Shown here: in pieces, positions 54,185 to 63,998 of the stretch | How the letters are laid out: each line of letters begins with the position of its first letter | Numbering within the stretch: the stretch's first letter is position 1 | Origin: Bordetella genomosp. 4 | Lineage (GTDB): Bacteria > Pseudomonadota > Gammaproteobacteria > Burkholderiales > Burkholderiaceae_B | Assembly: GCF_002261185.1 (NCBI RefSeq) | Contig: NZ_NEVQ01000023.1 | Coordinates: 62,001-126,000 of the forward strand | Direction of reading: 5' to 3' | Length of the DNA stretch: 64,000 bases | Notes under the pieces: model-generated | What the model saw: only the letters and a program-made list of their open reading frames with translations | The model's database searches: none | What the model was told of the DNA's origin: nothing | Translations under genes and position numbers: made by a program

Positions 54185-55081
54185 ATGGGAACGCACGTGA
54201 CTGACTCACTATTCGATCTGCCTTTGCAAACCTTTGTGGCCAATGGCGTACGCATAGCCGCCCGCATCCAGGGCGACGGACCACCACTGCTGCTATTGCA
54301 CGGCCACCCGCAGACGCACGTCATCTGGCATCGCGTCTGGCCCGAGCTGATTCGCAATCACACCTGCATCGCCGCAGATTTGCGCGGCTACGGCGACAGC
54401 GAAAAACCCGAGGCCACGTCCGATCACGCCTCGCATTCAAAACGCGAGATGGCGCGTGACATGGCCGAGCTGATGACCGCGTTGGGCCACGATCAATTCG
54501 ATGTGTTGGCTCACGACCGCGGCGCGCGTGTCGCACATCGTCTGGCGCTGGATCATGCCGCGCGCGTGCGGCGCATGATGTTGCTGGATATCGCACCCAC
54601 TCTGGATATGTACGAAGGCACCACGCGTGCCTTTGCACAAGCGTATTTCCATTGGTTCTGGCTCATTCAACGCGCGCCGATTCCCGAGACCATGATCGAA
54701 CATGACCCGGTGTTTTATATCCGCTCCGTCATGGGCAGCCGGCCGGGGGGCCTGGCGCTATTCACCCCCGAAGCGTTAGCCGAATACGAACGCTGCGCCC
54801 AGCTGCCGAACTGGGCCACCGGCATCTGCGAGGACTACCGCGCCTCAGCCACCATCGACCTGCAACACGACCGTGACGGCCGAGCACAAGGCGAGCGCCT
54901 GCGCATGCCCGTGCGCGTATTCTGGGGCGAGCGCGGCGCCGTCGGACAGAATTTCGATGTGCTGGGACTATGGCGCGCCGTAGCCGACGACATCGCGGGC
55001 CGTGCCTTGCCCGGTGCGCATTATCTGGCCGAGGAAATCCCTGAGTTGATTGTGGACGAAGCACGGCGGTTATTTAACTGA
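54185..55081 (+). CDS. Alpha/beta hydrolase of the haloacetate/fluoroacetate dehalogenase type
   Basis: 298 residues. Every active-site position of the Rhodopseudomonas fluoroacetate dehalogenase is matched within one residue: nucleophile D111 with R112 and R115 (AHDRGAR), acid D135, halide pocket H156, W157 and Y218, and base H279. The nucleophile is Asp rather than Ser, as expected for C-halogen cleavage by an ester intermediate. ATG 54185 or GTG 54197 is the start. It follows the Bug receptor by 53 bases. Related enzymes differ in whether they cleave C-F or only C-Cl/C-Br, so the substrate is open. Confidence 0.87.
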   Translation: MGTHVTDSLFDLPLQTFVANGVRIAARIQGDGPPLLLLHGHPQTHVIWHRVWPELIRNHTCIAADLRGYGDSEKPEATSDHASHSKREMARDMAELMTALGHDQFDVLAHDRGARVAHRLALDHAARVRRMMLLDIAPTLDMYEGTTRAFAQAYFHWFWLIQRAPIPETMIEHDPVFYIRSVMGSRPGGLALFTPEALAEYERCAQLPNWATGICEDYRASATIDLQHDRDGRAQGERLRMPVRVFWGERGAVGQNFDVLGLWRAVADDIAGRALPGAHYLAEEIPELIVDEARRLFN

Positions 55082-55192
55082 TCGGCTCCAGCGTAGCCGG
55101 GCCGGATAATCCGACCATCACGTGCGTGCTTATCCGACCCTGCATCAGGGCCTTGCAAAAAGGGACGCACCGCGGATGCTAAGCTGCGCCTG

Positions 55193-55441
55193 ATGAGTCA
55201 CACCCTATCCACCTCTGGCAGCGACACAGCTGCCCCTGGCGACGCAGAGCCGTCGCAAAACGCTTTTGTTGCGACCGATTCCCCCTGCGTAGCAGTCTGC
55301 TCCACGCTGTTCGACGAGATCTGCCGCGGCTGCGGCCGCACGGCCATGGAAGTCTCCAACTGGGTTTTCATGACCGAAGAAGAAAAACAGATTGTGTGGC
55401 ACCGGATCCGTGCCCAGGGATACCCGCGTCGCAAGGGATAG
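55193..55441 (+). CDS. DUF1289 four-cysteine protein
   Basis: 82 residues. SPCVAVCSTLFDEICRGCGRT holds four cysteines in C-x3-C-x7-C-x2-C spacing, typical of DUF1289, which probably binds zinc or an iron-sulphur cluster. EVSNWVFMTEEEKQIVWHRI follows. Function unknown. It converges on metK, with a shared terminator between them. Confidence 0.88.
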   Translation: MSHTLSTSGSDTAAPGDAEPSQNAFVATDSPCVAVCSTLFDEICRGCGRTAMEVSNWVFMTEEEKQIVWHRIRAQGYPRRKG

Positions 55442-55479
55442 TGAGGCGTGTGCTCAATATTGCGATGGCCATAAACGAA

Positions 55480-55503
55480 ACGGCCACCCCTCTGGGTGGC
55501 CGT
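55480..55503. terminator. Bidirectional terminator between DUF1289 gene and metK
   Basis: ACGGCCACCC, loop CTCT, GGGTGGCCGT is a perfect 10-bp stem. On the minus strand it is followed by TTCGTTTAT after the stem, giving a U-rich tail for metK transcripts. Confidence 0.85.
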
Positions 55504-55523
55504 CAGATCAGCATCAGAAGGAC

Positions 55524-56687
55524 TTAAGCGCTTTTCTTCAGATCCTGAGCCTTGTCGATGGCTTCCCAAGAGAATTCGGGCTCGGCACGGCCAAAGTGGC
55601 CGTATGCCGCCGTCTTGGTGTAGATCGGGCGCAGCAGGTCGAGCATGTTGACGATGCCCTTGGGACGCAGATCGAAGTGCTCACGCACCAGCTTGGCGAT
55701 CTGGTCATCGGGAATCACGCCGGTGCCCTCGGTGTAGACGGTGATGTTGATCGGCTCGGCCACACCGATGGCGTAGCTGACCTGCACCTGGCATTGACGG
55801 GCCAGGCCAGCGGCCACGATGTTCTTGGCTACGTAGCGCGCAGCATACGCCGCCGAACGGTCAACCTTGGACGGATCCTTGCCGGAGAAAGCACCACCGC
55901 CGTGCGGGCAAGCGCCGCCGTACGTGTCGACAATGATCTTGCGCCCCGTCAAACCGCAATCGCCTTGCGGGCCGCCAATCACGAAACGGCCGGTCGGGTT
56001 GACCAGGAATTTTGTCTTCGGCGTGATCAGGCCATCAGGAAAGCTGGGCTTGATGATGTCTTCGATGACGGCTTCGTGAATCGACGATTGCGAGATCTCG
56101 GGCGCATGCTGCGTGGACAGCACCACGGTATCGACCTCGACCGGGCGGCCGTCGACATAGCGGAACGTGACTTGTGACTTGGCATCCGGGCGCAGCCACG
56201 GCAGGCGGCCGTCTTTGCGCAACTCGCTCTGGCGCTGCACCAGACGGTGCGCGTACCAGATCGGGGCCGGCATCAGGTCCGGGGTTTCGTCGCAGGCGTA
56301 ACCGAACATCAGGCCTTGGTCACCCGCGCCCTGGTTCAGGTAGTCTTCGGAAGTGCGATCCACTCCCTGAGCGATGTCAGGCGACTGCTTGTCATAGGCC
56401 ACGAGCACCGCGCAGCCTTTGTAATCAATACCGTAATCGGTATTGTCGTAACCGATGCGGCGGATGGTGTCGCGCGCGACCTGGATATAGTCGACGTTGG
56501 CGGTCGTGGTGATTTCACCGGCCAACACGACCAGTCCGGTGTTGCACAGCGTCTCGGCGGCAACGCGCGCGTTCGGGTCTTGGGTAAAAATGGCGTCGAG
56601 AATGGAATCGGAGATCTGGTCGGCGACCTTGTCCGGATGCCCTTCGGAGACGGATTCAGAGGTAAAGAGAAAATCGTTACTGGCCAC
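55524..56687 (-). CDS. metK: S-adenosylmethionine synthetase
   Basis: Makes SAM from methionine and ATP. 387 residues, the family norm. [24 protein letters not shown] near the start, the [12 protein letters not shown] signature, and [27 protein letters not shown] with the second signature. Monocistronic here; no SAM-type riboswitch could be recognised in its 193-base upstream region. Confidence 0.98.
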   Translation of the reverse strand: MASNDFLFTSESVSEGHPDKVADQISDSILDAIFTQDPNARVAAETLCNTGLVVLAGEITTTANVDYIQVARDTIRRIGYDNTDYGIDYKGCAVLVAYDKQSPDIAQGVDRTSEDYLNQGAGDQGLMFGYACDETPDLMPAPIWYAHRLVQRQSELRKDGRLPWLRPDAKSQVTFRYVDGRPVEVDTVVLSTQHAPEISQSSIHEAVIEDIIKPSFPDGLITPKTKFLVNPTGRFVIGGPQGDCGLTGRKIIVDTYGGACPHGGGAFSGKDPSKVDRSAAYAARYVAKNIVAAGLARQCQVQVSYAIGVAEPINITVYTEGTGVIPDDQIAKLVREHFDLRPKGIVNMLDLLRPIYTKTAAYGHFGRAEPEFSWEAIDKAQDLKKSA

Positions 56688-56973
56688 GGATACGTCCTTA
56701 CGAGACCGGCAAAAACCGGCACACAGGTTTAACGAGGCGCGTTGCGCGCGGATCTGAACCTGAATGGATAAGGATCTGGGCGCGACGCTTTAGCGGATTT
56801 TGCCCGAAACGCTCGCGCGTAACAGGCGTCGCCCCGCAAGTTGTCGGTTAACTCGGCGACAGAACGCATTTTAGGCGAAAATGCCGGGTCCATGCTTATG
56901 GCATAAATTCATACGCTTATCTGTAGAAACTTCGCACCGTGGGCTTCACGATGCGACATATGATCCAACCCGC

Positions 56974-57888
56974 ATGCTGCTTGCCTTGTTTCGCGCCGTT
57001 GCCTTGCTTCCCCTGCCTGTCTTGCACATGGTAGGGCGAGTGCTGGGCCGCCTGGTCTATGCGTTTCCGGGGCGCTACCGGCAACGCCTGCAGGCCAACG
57101 CCGCCCAGGCGGGCTATCCGGATCCCGCATTTGCCCGCCGGGCGGCCGCCGAAACCGGCGCCATGATGATGGAAATGCCCAAGGTCTGGTTCCGCGGCGC
57201 AGAGAGCCTCGCCAAGACGGTTTCCGACGACTTTCACGTGGTCGAGGCTGCCTTGGCCGAAAATCGGGGCATCCTGTTCCTGACACCGCATCTCGGATGT
57301 TTCGAGATCACGGCGCGCTACGTCGCCGTGGCGCGCCACGTCCCGGTGACCGTCATGTTCCGGCCGCCTCGCATGGCAGCTTTTGCGCCATTGCTCGATA
57401 CCGCGCGTAACACCTCCGGCCTGAAGGCAGTACCCGCAAATATGCAGGGCGTACGCGAGTTCGTGCGCGCCTTGCGCCGGGGCACAGCTGTCGGTCTCCT
57501 GCCCGACCAGGCCCCCGGCGAAGGCGACGGCGTCTGGGCGCCATTTTTCGGGCGCATGGCGTACACCATGACATTGCCTGGCAAACTCGCTACACAAACC
57601 CAGGTCGCCGTGATTGTCGTGGCGGGCGAACGCCTGCCAAAAGGCCGCGGTTGGCGCGTCCATTTCTCGCGCGTGCCCGATCCATTGCCACAGGATCCAC
57701 AGGCCCAGGCCGCCTTGTTCAACGCCGCCATGGAAAAGGTGATTCGCCACGTGCCGCATCAATACCTGTGGAGCTACAACCGCTATAAGACCCCACGCGG
57801 CGCGCCGCCCATTCCGCCCATGCCTGGGCCTCAGGCGTCCGACAAGCCGTCCTCGTCCGCATCCCCCGGGGCTGCCTCTCATGAATGA
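56974..57888 (+). CDS. LpxL/HtrB-family lipid A acyltransferase (first of two)
   Basis: 304 residues. One N-terminal membrane helix (about 3-22), then the acyltransferase motif HLGCFE (H106, E111, an HX4E variant of HX4D/E) and LLPDQAPGEGDGVWAPFFGR. Transfers a secondary acyl chain to lipid A in the inner membrane. ATG 56974 is preferred; the 286-base upstream interval holds the promoters of this gene and metK, with no other gene seen. Pro/Ser-rich C-terminal tail. The next gene overlaps by eight bases. Confidence 0.9.
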   Translation: MLLALFRAVALLPLPVLHMVGRVLGRLVYAFPGRYRQRLQANAAQAGYPDPAFARRAAAETGAMMMEMPKVWFRGAESLAKTVSDDFHVVEAALAENRGILFLTPHLGCFEITARYVAVARHVPVTVMFRPPRMAAFAPLLDTARNTSGLKAVPANMQGVREFVRALRRGTAVGLLPDQAPGEGDGVWAPFFGRMAYTMTLPGKLATQTQVAVIVVAGERLPKGRGWRVHFSRVPDPLPQDPQAQAALFNAAMEKVIRHVPHQYLWSYNRYKTPRGAPPIPPMPGPQASDKPSSSASPGAASHE

Positions 57889-58771
57889 TTTCAAACTGCG
57901 AGCCCTGAACGCGTTATTCGCCTGGTTCGGCCGCATCCGGCCATCCACCCGCCAACGCATAGGTGCCGGACTCGGCTGGCTGACCCGCAAACTGGCCCGC
58001 TCGCGGGTGCGCATTGTGCGCCTGAACCTGAAACTGTGCTTTCCTGAACTCTCCGAGACAGAACGGGAAAGCTTGATGCGAGCGCATTTCCGCGCGCTGG
58101 CACAGACTATCGTTGACCGGGGCGTCCTGTGGTACGGCACGCCCGAGGCCATACGCGAAATGGTGACCACCGAGGGTGCCGAGCGCATCAACGCCTTGAT
58201 CGCCGAGGGCCGGCGGGTCCTGCTGCTGGCGCCGCATTTTGTGGCGCTGGACGCGGCCGCGACGCGCTTGACGATGGATGTGCCCAGCAGCGCCACCATG
58301 TACACGCCTCAGAGCGATCCGGCAGTGGACACCCTGGTGCGTAACGGCCGCGGCCGATTCAACGAGGTATTTCTCGTGAGCCGCAAAGACGGCGTGCGCG
58401 ATCTGATCCGCCATCTGCGCGCGCCACGGCCGGTGTATTACCTGCCCGATATGGACTTTGGCCGCCAGGGCGCGGTGTTTGTGCCTTTTTTTGGCGTACC
58501 GGCAGCCACGCTCGAGGCTACCGCTCAACTGGCCCGCAAATGGGATGCGGCGGTGGTGCCCGTGATCGATTTCTGGAATCCCGATACAGGCCGATATCGC
58601 GTCGAAGTCATGCCGCCGCTGGCGGATTTCCCTGGCGAAGGCACACTGGAAGAAGCCACCGCACGCTTGAACCAGCACATCGAAAGCTGGGTCCGGCGTT
58701 GCCCCAGCCAGTACTACTGGGTTCACCGGCGCTTTAAGACACGCCCCCTGGGTCAAGCCAAATATTATTGA
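57881..58771 (+). CDS. LpxL/HtrB-family lipid A acyltransferase (second of two)
   Basis: 296 residues, a paralogue of the preceding gene with the HX4D motif HFVALD (H119, D124) and YYLPDMDFGRQGAVFVPFFGVPA. The pair, between metK and dapF, matches the tandem late acyltransferases of Bordetella. The two motifs differ (HX4E and HX4D) and the sequences diverge widely, so they probably add different acyl chains at different positions. Start ATG 57881 lies inside the upstream gene. Confidence 0.92.
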   Translation: MNDFKLRALNALFAWFGRIRPSTRQRIGAGLGWLTRKLARSRVRIVRLNLKLCFPELSETERESLMRAHFRALAQTIVDRGVLWYGTPEAIREMVTTEGAERINALIAEGRRVLLLAPHFVALDAAATRLTMDVPSSATMYTPQSDPAVDTLVRNGRGRFNEVFLVSRKDGVRDLIRHLRAPRPVYYLPDMDFGRQGAVFVPFFGVPAATLEATAQLARKWDAAVVPVIDFWNPDTGRYRVEVMPPLADFPGEGTLEEATARLNQHIESWVRRCPSQYYWVHRRFKTRPLGQAKYY

Positions 58772-58896
58772 ATGCTTTGCGGGGCAGGCGTTGGCTTGCT
58801 CGCCACCAGCATCACACAAAAAATACGGGGTGACCGACTGTCTCCAGCCATTTCATCCCCCTGCCACGCCCTCACGTAATGCGCGATAATCCTCCC

Positions 58897-59793
58897 ATGA
58901 TCTGGAACTTCACCAAAATGCATGGCGCGGGCAACGACTTTGTCGTGCTCGACGGCGTACGCCAAGCCATCCACATGACGCCCGAGCGCGCGCGCGCCCT
59001 GGCCGATCGTCATTTCGGCATCGGCGCGGACCAAATTCTGCTGGTCGAGCCGGCCACGCGTTCGGATGCGGATTTTCGCTATCGCATTTTCAATGCCGAT
59101 GGGTCGGAGGTCGAGCACTGCGGCAACGGCGCACGCTGCTTTGTGCGATTCGTACACGAGCAGCATCTCTCCGACCGCAACCCGCTGCGCGCTGAAATCG
59201 CAACAGGCATTTTGGTGCTGGACGAAGGTGACGACGAACAGGTCACCGTGGATATGGGCCTGACCCGCTTCGATCCGGCGGCTCTGCCGTTCGATACCGA
59301 TGGCCTGGCCTCGCACACGCAGGGCGAGGACACGTTGTGGCAATTGGACTTGCCCGACGCGCCTGCGGATGCGCCACGCAGCGTACAAGTCTCGGCCGTC
59401 GCGATTTCCAATCCCCATGCCGTCCAACAAGTCGACGACGTGGACACTGCGCCCGTCGGCATCATTGGCCCGCTGGTCGAACGCCATCCCCGCTTTGCCC
59501 GTCGCGTCAACGCGGGTTTTATGCAAGTCGTCGACCGCCACACCATCCGACTGCGCGTGTACGAGCGCGGAGCGGGCGAGACCCTGGCTTGCGGGACAGG
59601 CGCCTGCGCCGCCGTCGCTGCCGGCATTCGCCGCGGCCTGCTGGATTCGCCTGTGCGGGTCCATACCCGGGGCGGCACCCTCACCGTGGACTGGAACGGC
59701 GAACGCCTGCGCATGACAGGCCCCGCCACTTCTGTCTATAACGGCCAGGTCGATATCGACAAGCTGGTTTTCTCCATGGCCCTAGGCCGATAA
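58897..59793 (+). CDS. dapF: Diaminopimelate epimerase
   Basis: Interconverts LL- and meso-diaminopimelate for lysine and peptidoglycan. The two catalytic cysteines are C75 (EHCGNGARC) and C232 (LACGTGACA). 298 residues from ATG 58897; the upstream ATG 58879 is less likely. First gene of the dapF-DUF484-xerC run that is conserved in many gamma- and betaproteobacteria. Confidence 0.97.
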   Translation: MIWNFTKMHGAGNDFVVLDGVRQAIHMTPERARALADRHFGIGADQILLVEPATRSDADFRYRIFNADGSEVEHCGNGARCFVRFVHEQHLSDRNPLRAEIATGILVLDEGDDEQVTVDMGLTRFDPAALPFDTDGLASHTQGEDTLWQLDLPDAPADAPRSVQVSAVAISNPHAVQQVDDVDTAPVGIIGPLVERHPRFARRVNAGFMQVVDRHTIRLRVYERGAGETLACGTGACAAVAAGIRRGLLDSPVRVHTRGGTLTVDWNGERLRMTGPATSVYNGQVDIDKLVFSMALGR

Positions 59794-59807
59794 ACGCTAC
59801 GCATTCA

Positions 59808-60491
59808 ATGACCGATACCGCTCTCACAGCCCAGGACATCGCGAATTTCCTGCAAAACAACCCGGAATTCTTCGATCAGCACGCCGAGGTCTTTGCCACA
59901 CTGCAAGTCCCGCACCCACACGGTACGCGCGCCATTTCGCTGGGCGAGCGGCAGATTCTGGCCCTGCGTGAGCGCAATCGCGAACTCGAATGGCGCCTGA
60001 ATGAGCTGATCAACAACGCCGATTCGAATGAGGCCATTGGCGATCATGTCTCGCAATGGTGTGCGCGCCTGCTGGGCGAAAGCGAGCCGCAACATCTGCC
60101 GGGCGAAATCGCACTGGGTCTGGCCGAGCAGTTCGACCTGAATCATGTCGGCCTGCGGTTGTGGAACCTGGCCGGACTGGCTCCCACAGGTTATGGCGCT
60201 CCTGTCTCGCAGGATGTACGCGACTTTACCGATAGCCTGAAAACGCCGTACTGCGGCCCGGACACCGAATTCGAGGCGGTGAACTGGCTGGACGCCAAGC
60301 CCCAATCGCTGGCCTTGATTCCGCTGCGTTTCGACGTGGATCAACCCAGCATCGGCCTGCTCGTACTGGGGTCAGATGATCCTGCCCGCTTCAACCCGGA
60401 AATGGGCACGGTATTTCTCGAAGCCATCGGCCGCCTGGCTTCGGCAACACTGCGCCGGCTGAATACGCCTGCGCCGCAGAATCCAGCCTGA
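59808..60491 (+). CDS. DUF484 protein
   Basis: 227 residues: N-terminal helix region (IANFLQNNPEFFDQHAEVFATLQVPHPHGTRAISLGERQI), coiled-coil-like LRERNRELEWRLNELI, then a GAF-like domain. Always found between dapF and xerC. Function unknown. ATG 59808 starts 14 bases after dapF. Confidence 0.92.
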   Translation: MTDTALTAQDIANFLQNNPEFFDQHAEVFATLQVPHPHGTRAISLGERQILALRERNRELEWRLNELINNADSNEAIGDHVSQWCARLLGESEPQHLPGEIALGLAEQFDLNHVGLRLWNLAGLAPTGYGAPVSQDVRDFTDSLKTPYCGPDTEFEAVNWLDAKPQSLALIPLRFDVDQPSIGLLVLGSDDPARFNPEMGTVFLEAIGRLASATLRRLNTPAPQNPA

Positions 60492-60629
60492 CATATCGAG
60501 AGGACAGGGATCAGGAGCACACCACGTCAATCCCGTGCTTACCTTTAACCCATACGGATCGCAGGCCGGTCGCCCGTGCCTGCCCCTCGTCGTAAAAGCG
60601 GCGATGCCTGGACCTGAGGCTTATCCATC

Positions 60630-61613
60630 ATGACCGAGCCAGTGCCCGATCCCGTTTCAGAATCCCTGCCGCAGCCCCTGGATGCGTGGCTGCAACACTT
60701 GCAGGCCCATCGGCGCTATTCCTCTCACACGCTGGACGCCTATCGACGCGACATGCGCCAGTTGGCCACCTTGGCCCATGCAGTCAAGCTGCCGCTCGAG
60801 CAGCTCACCAACAGCCACATCAGGCAGTTTGCCGCCCGCCTGCATGCGCAGGGCCTGGGACCGCGCAGCCTGGCCCGCACGCTGGCCGCCTGGCGAGGTT
60901 TTTATCAATGGTGGGCGCCCACGATAGATCTGGCCGGCAACCCCGTGGTCGGCGTGCGCGCCCCCAAAGCCCCGCGCGGCCTGCCCAAGGCACTCTCTGT
61001 GGAACAGGCACAGGCACTGCTGGATCATGCCTCGGCGCAACTGGCCACCGAGCCCGCAGGCTTGCGCGATCGCGCGATGTTCGAGCTCCTGTATTCCAGC
61101 GGTCTGCGGCTCTCTGAGCTCGTGGGGCTCGATTTGCACTACACCCGTACCGCCGACTACGAATCGTCGAGTTGGCTCAACCTCGCCGAGGCCGAGGTCG
61201 TCGTATTGGGCAAAGGCGGCAAACGCCGCAGCGTCCCTGTCGGGCAAGCCGCGTTGACGGCCATACAACGCTGGATCGAAGTCAGATCCCAGTTGGTGGC
61301 GGCGAGCGCTACTGATACCGACGCCAATGCCCTGTTCGTCGGAACGCGAGGCCGGCGCATCTCGCCTCGTGTTGTACAGACACAGCTTGCGAAATTCGCG
61401 CAGGCAGCCGGCCTGCCTGCGCACGTACACCCTCATGTGTTGCGCCATAGCTTCGCCAGCCACGTTCTGCAATCCGCGCAAGACCTGCGGGCGGTGCAAG
61501 AGATGCTGGGTCATGCCAACATCTCTACGACGCAGATCTACACCCGACTGGACTTCCAGCATCTGGCCAAAGCCTATGACCAGGCTCATCCACGAGCGGG
61601 ACGTAAATCCTAG
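60630..61613 (+). CDS. xerC: Tyrosine recombinase XerC
   Basis: Resolves chromosome dimers at dif with XerD. 327 residues: N-terminal SAM-like core-binding domain and catalytic domain with R160, K195, H269-x2-R272, H295 and nucleophile Y304 (TTQIYTRLD). An insertion around residues 173-188 and 218-235 makes it slightly longer than E. coli XerC. It sits 138 bases after DUF484. No dif site was identified in the window. Confidence 0.95.
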   Translation: MTEPVPDPVSESLPQPLDAWLQHLQAHRRYSSHTLDAYRRDMRQLATLAHAVKLPLEQLTNSHIRQFAARLHAQGLGPRSLARTLAAWRGFYQWWAPTIDLAGNPVVGVRAPKAPRGLPKALSVEQAQALLDHASAQLATEPAGLRDRAMFELLYSSGLRLSELVGLDLHYTRTADYESSSWLNLAEAEVVVLGKGGKRRSVPVGQAALTAIQRWIEVRSQLVAASATDTDANALFVGTRGRRISPRVVQTQLAKFAQAAGLPAHVHPHVLRHSFASHVLQSAQDLRAVQEMLGHANISTTQIYTRLDFQHLAKAYDQAHPRAGRKS

Positions 61614-61677
61614 ATTTACCGGCGACAACAACCACCACCCTGGTGGCTCGCATAATCACCGAGCTGATTGCCGATGT

Positions 61678-61700
61678 GCTGGCGACATACTGCCGCCAGC
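61678..61700. terminator. Hairpin between convergent xerC and the TonB receptor gene
   Basis: GCTGGCG (61678-61684) and CGCCAGC (61694-61700) form a 7-bp stem around a nine-base loop. The position between convergent genes fits a bidirectional terminator, but no clear T tract follows. Confidence 0.5.
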
Positions 61701-61719
61701 GTTGACGCTCAGATCACTA

Positions 61720-63795
61720 TCAGTAAGTCACCCGTACTCCCAATAGCACGCTTCGACCGGCCAACGGCGCCGCGGTCGAGATGAAAGAGGCGTGGTTATA
61801 CGCCAACTTGTCCAGCAGATTCGTCCCGCGCAGATAGATCTCATAGGCAGTGTCGGAGCCAAATGTGTTGCGATAACTCACCACGGCATTCACCATGTCA
61901 TAGCCTCCGGTGCTTGATTCATACGACGCGATATCGTTCTGGCGAAATACATGCGCATATTCCACCCCGCCTGACCATTGCTTCCACTTGACGTTGGCCC
62001 GCACCCCCGCTCGCGCGGCGGGAATACGCGGCAGATTGCCATCGCCACCGGTCAATTTGCCACGCACGTAGTCACCGAACACCCCGGCCGAAAACACCTT
62101 GTTGAACTGGTGGCGCACCTCGCCCTCGATGCCTGTGAATTCCGCGTCATGCTGCGCGTATTCGATCAAACGGAAATCCTCGTACTGATCGAGCGTGTTC
62201 GCATAAATGTAGTTCTTGACCCGATTATGGAAAGCGCTCACGCTGAACGTCGTATCGCCTTGGTGCTTGCGCAAGGTCAAATCGATATTGTGCGAAGTTT
62301 CCTTGCTCAAATCTGCATTGCCGATTTCGTAGGTATTCGTCGCCAAATGCACGCCGTCGGCATACAGCTCCTGTGCGGTGGGCAGGCGCTGAGAGCGCGA
62401 CAGCGACAAGGCCACCGAATACTGCGGCGCAAAATCCCAGATCGCGGCGGCCGACAGCGACGTGCCGGATTGGCTGGAACGCGGGTTATCGCCCTCGGGA
62501 GAAATACGCTGCCAGTCCTGGCGCGCACCAACCTCAAAGCGCCAATCGTTAAGACGATACTCCTCTAGCAGAAAGATGCCCGTCGATTGCGTATCGCTGC
62601 GTGGCAAGAACGCCTCTTCGCCTTCGGCGCTGAAATCGCTGAACGAGTTCTGCAGACCGATCACACCGCGCCAGCCGTACAGCGGCTTGTGCTCCAGCTC
62701 CAGCCGCGCGTCATAGCCGCGGTTTTTAAAGGTAGTGCCGACTTCTCCGCCTTCGATTTCCTGATGCTGATAATCCGTCAGGCCGCCACGAAAGCGGATT
62801 TTTTCGAAGCCGGCGAAAGGCTCGGTGTATTCCGCACGGACGTCCACGCGTTTGCTGCGCAGTTTGACGTAGGGAGGATCCTCATCCTCACCATGTTCGT
62901 GGTCATGATCGTGACCGTCTTCACCCTCATGATCGTGATCGTCGTGGCCGCCGCAATGCAGATGCGTGCCATGGGGATGGCAACCCTCGTATTCGTGATT
63001 GTGACCGGGCAAACCGTACTTGCTGTCCAGATAGGTGAATGCCACCCCGACATAACCGCGCGGCGTGACCCACGACAGGCCCAGGCTGCCTTGCGAGGAC
63101 TCGCTATACGAGCCTGCCAGCTCTTTGCTGGTCCAATCCGGCACGTCGTAATCGTCGGTGCGTCGTTTCATACCTTCCACGTGGACGGCAAACTGGCCTG
63201 TGCCGGCAGTGATGCTCACTGCGCCTGCACGTTCGTTAGTGCCGGTCGCACCGCGGACCTCTGCTTCGGCTTCAACGCCTCTCTCCGGGATTGCCGTGGG
63301 GATACGGTTATCGAGCACGTTGACGACGCCGCCGATGGCGCCGCCCCCGTACAACAACGTGGCCGGACCGCGCAGGACTTCAATGCGTTGCGCCAAGAGG
63401 GGCTCTGTCGTCACGGCGTGGTCGGGGGAAATGCTGGAAGCATCCATCAACTCCGAGCCGTCTGACAGCACCTTGACCCGTGGCGCGGTCTGGCCGCGGA
63501 TCACAGGCCGGCTAGCGCCACCGCCGAACGTATCCGAGTTGATGCCCGGCAGGCCGTTCAACGTATCGCCCAGCGTGCCTTGACGACGTTCGATCAGCGC
63601 ATTGCCGTCCAGCACCAGTGCGGGCAAGGCCATGCTGTCGGGGTCCAGGCCTAGAGGATTGGCCGAAACGGTGATGGGAGCCAAGGTAGCAGCAGTGTCT
63701 GCATTGGTGTCGGCCGTTGGAGCTTGTTGTGCCTGCACGGCAGGGGCTAGCGCCAGGGAGAGTGTCAGCGCTAGCGGATGAGGGTTCAGAGTCAT
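61720..63795 (-). CDS. TonB-dependent receptor with His/Asp-rich loop, ZnuD-like zinc receptor
   Basis: 691 residues: signal peptide (1-22, AVQAQQA), plug domain (RRQGTLGDTLNGLPGINSDTFGGGASRPVIRGQ, ELMDASSISPDHAVT), and a beta barrel ending in the C-terminal aromatic residue (VRVTY). An extracellular loop at about residues 264-308 carries 13 histidines with many Asp/Glu and a Cys pair (CHPHGTHLHC), the hallmark of ZnuD-type zinc receptors. The upstream dyads match a zinc-repressor operator. Zinc uptake is the best inference; other metals remain possible. Confidence 0.9.
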   Translation of the reverse strand: MTLNPHPLALTLSLALAPAVQAQQAPTADTNADTAATLAPITVSANPLGLDPDSMALPALVLDGNALIERRQGTLGDTLNGLPGINSDTFGGGASRPVIRGQTAPRVKVLSDGSELMDASSISPDHAVTTEPLLAQRIEVLRGPATLLYGGGAIGGVVNVLDNRIPTAIPERGVEAEAEVRGATGTNERAGAVSITAGTGQFAVHVEGMKRRTDDYDVPDWTSKELAGSYSESSQGSLGLSWVTPRGYVGVAFTYLDSKYGLPGHNHEYEGCHPHGTHLHCGGHDDHDHEGEDGHDHDHEHGEDEDPPYVKLRSKRVDVRAEYTEPFAGFEKIRFRGGLTDYQHQEIEGGEVGTTFKNRGYDARLELEHKPLYGWRGVIGLQNSFSDFSAEGEEAFLPRSDTQSTGIFLLEEYRLNDWRFEVGARQDWQRISPEGDNPRSSQSGTSLSAAAIWDFAPQYSVALSLSRSQRLPTAQELYADGVHLATNTYEIGNADLSKETSHNIDLTLRKHQGDTTFSVSAFHNRVKNYIYANTLDQYEDFRLIEYAQHDAEFTGIEGEVRHQFNKVFSAGVFGDYVRGKLTGGDGNLPRIPAARAGVRANVKWKQWSGGVEYAHVFRQNDIASYESSTGGYDMVNAVVSYRNTFGSDTAYEIYLRGTNLLDKLAYNHASFISTAAPLAGRSVLLGVRVTY

Positions 63796-63809
63796 TTCCC
63801 GTCCCGATT

Positions 63810-63848
63810 ATGTTATATCATTCTAAAAACTACGAGATGATATAACAT
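63810..63848. promoter_or_regulatory. Zur-like operator dyads upstream of the zinc receptor
   Basis: ATGTTATATCAT (63810-63821) and ATGATATAACAT (63837-63848) are perfect inverted 12-bp arms separated by 15 bases. Each contains the GTTATAT half of the proteobacterial Zur consensus (TGTTATA-N-TATAACA). The site starts 15 bases upstream of the receptor ATG, where repressor binding would block transcription. Confidence 0.7.
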
Positions 63849-63983
63849 ATCAATTGCGAGTGCAGAATTACGGCGATTGCTCGGTCAGCTGGCGGAATGT
63901 GTCTCTGGGAAGACGTCCCTGCCGGGTGCCTGGAAGCCGCACCGGCCCTATCGCACGGACTCGGCCCATGACCAGGGGCCTCG

Positions 63984-63998
63984 GCCCGCTTCGCGGGC
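63984..63998. terminator. Hairpin at the right window edge
   Basis: GCCCGC, loop TTC, GCGGGC. A 6-bp GC stem next to the right edge; its parent transcript lies outside the window. Between 63849 and 63983 I see no gene. Confidence 0.35.

Noticed and set aside
56688-56973. SAM-responsive riboswitch ahead of metK
   Set aside because: No core of any SAM riboswitch class could be recognised; only a weak CCGG/CCGG stem near the start codon.
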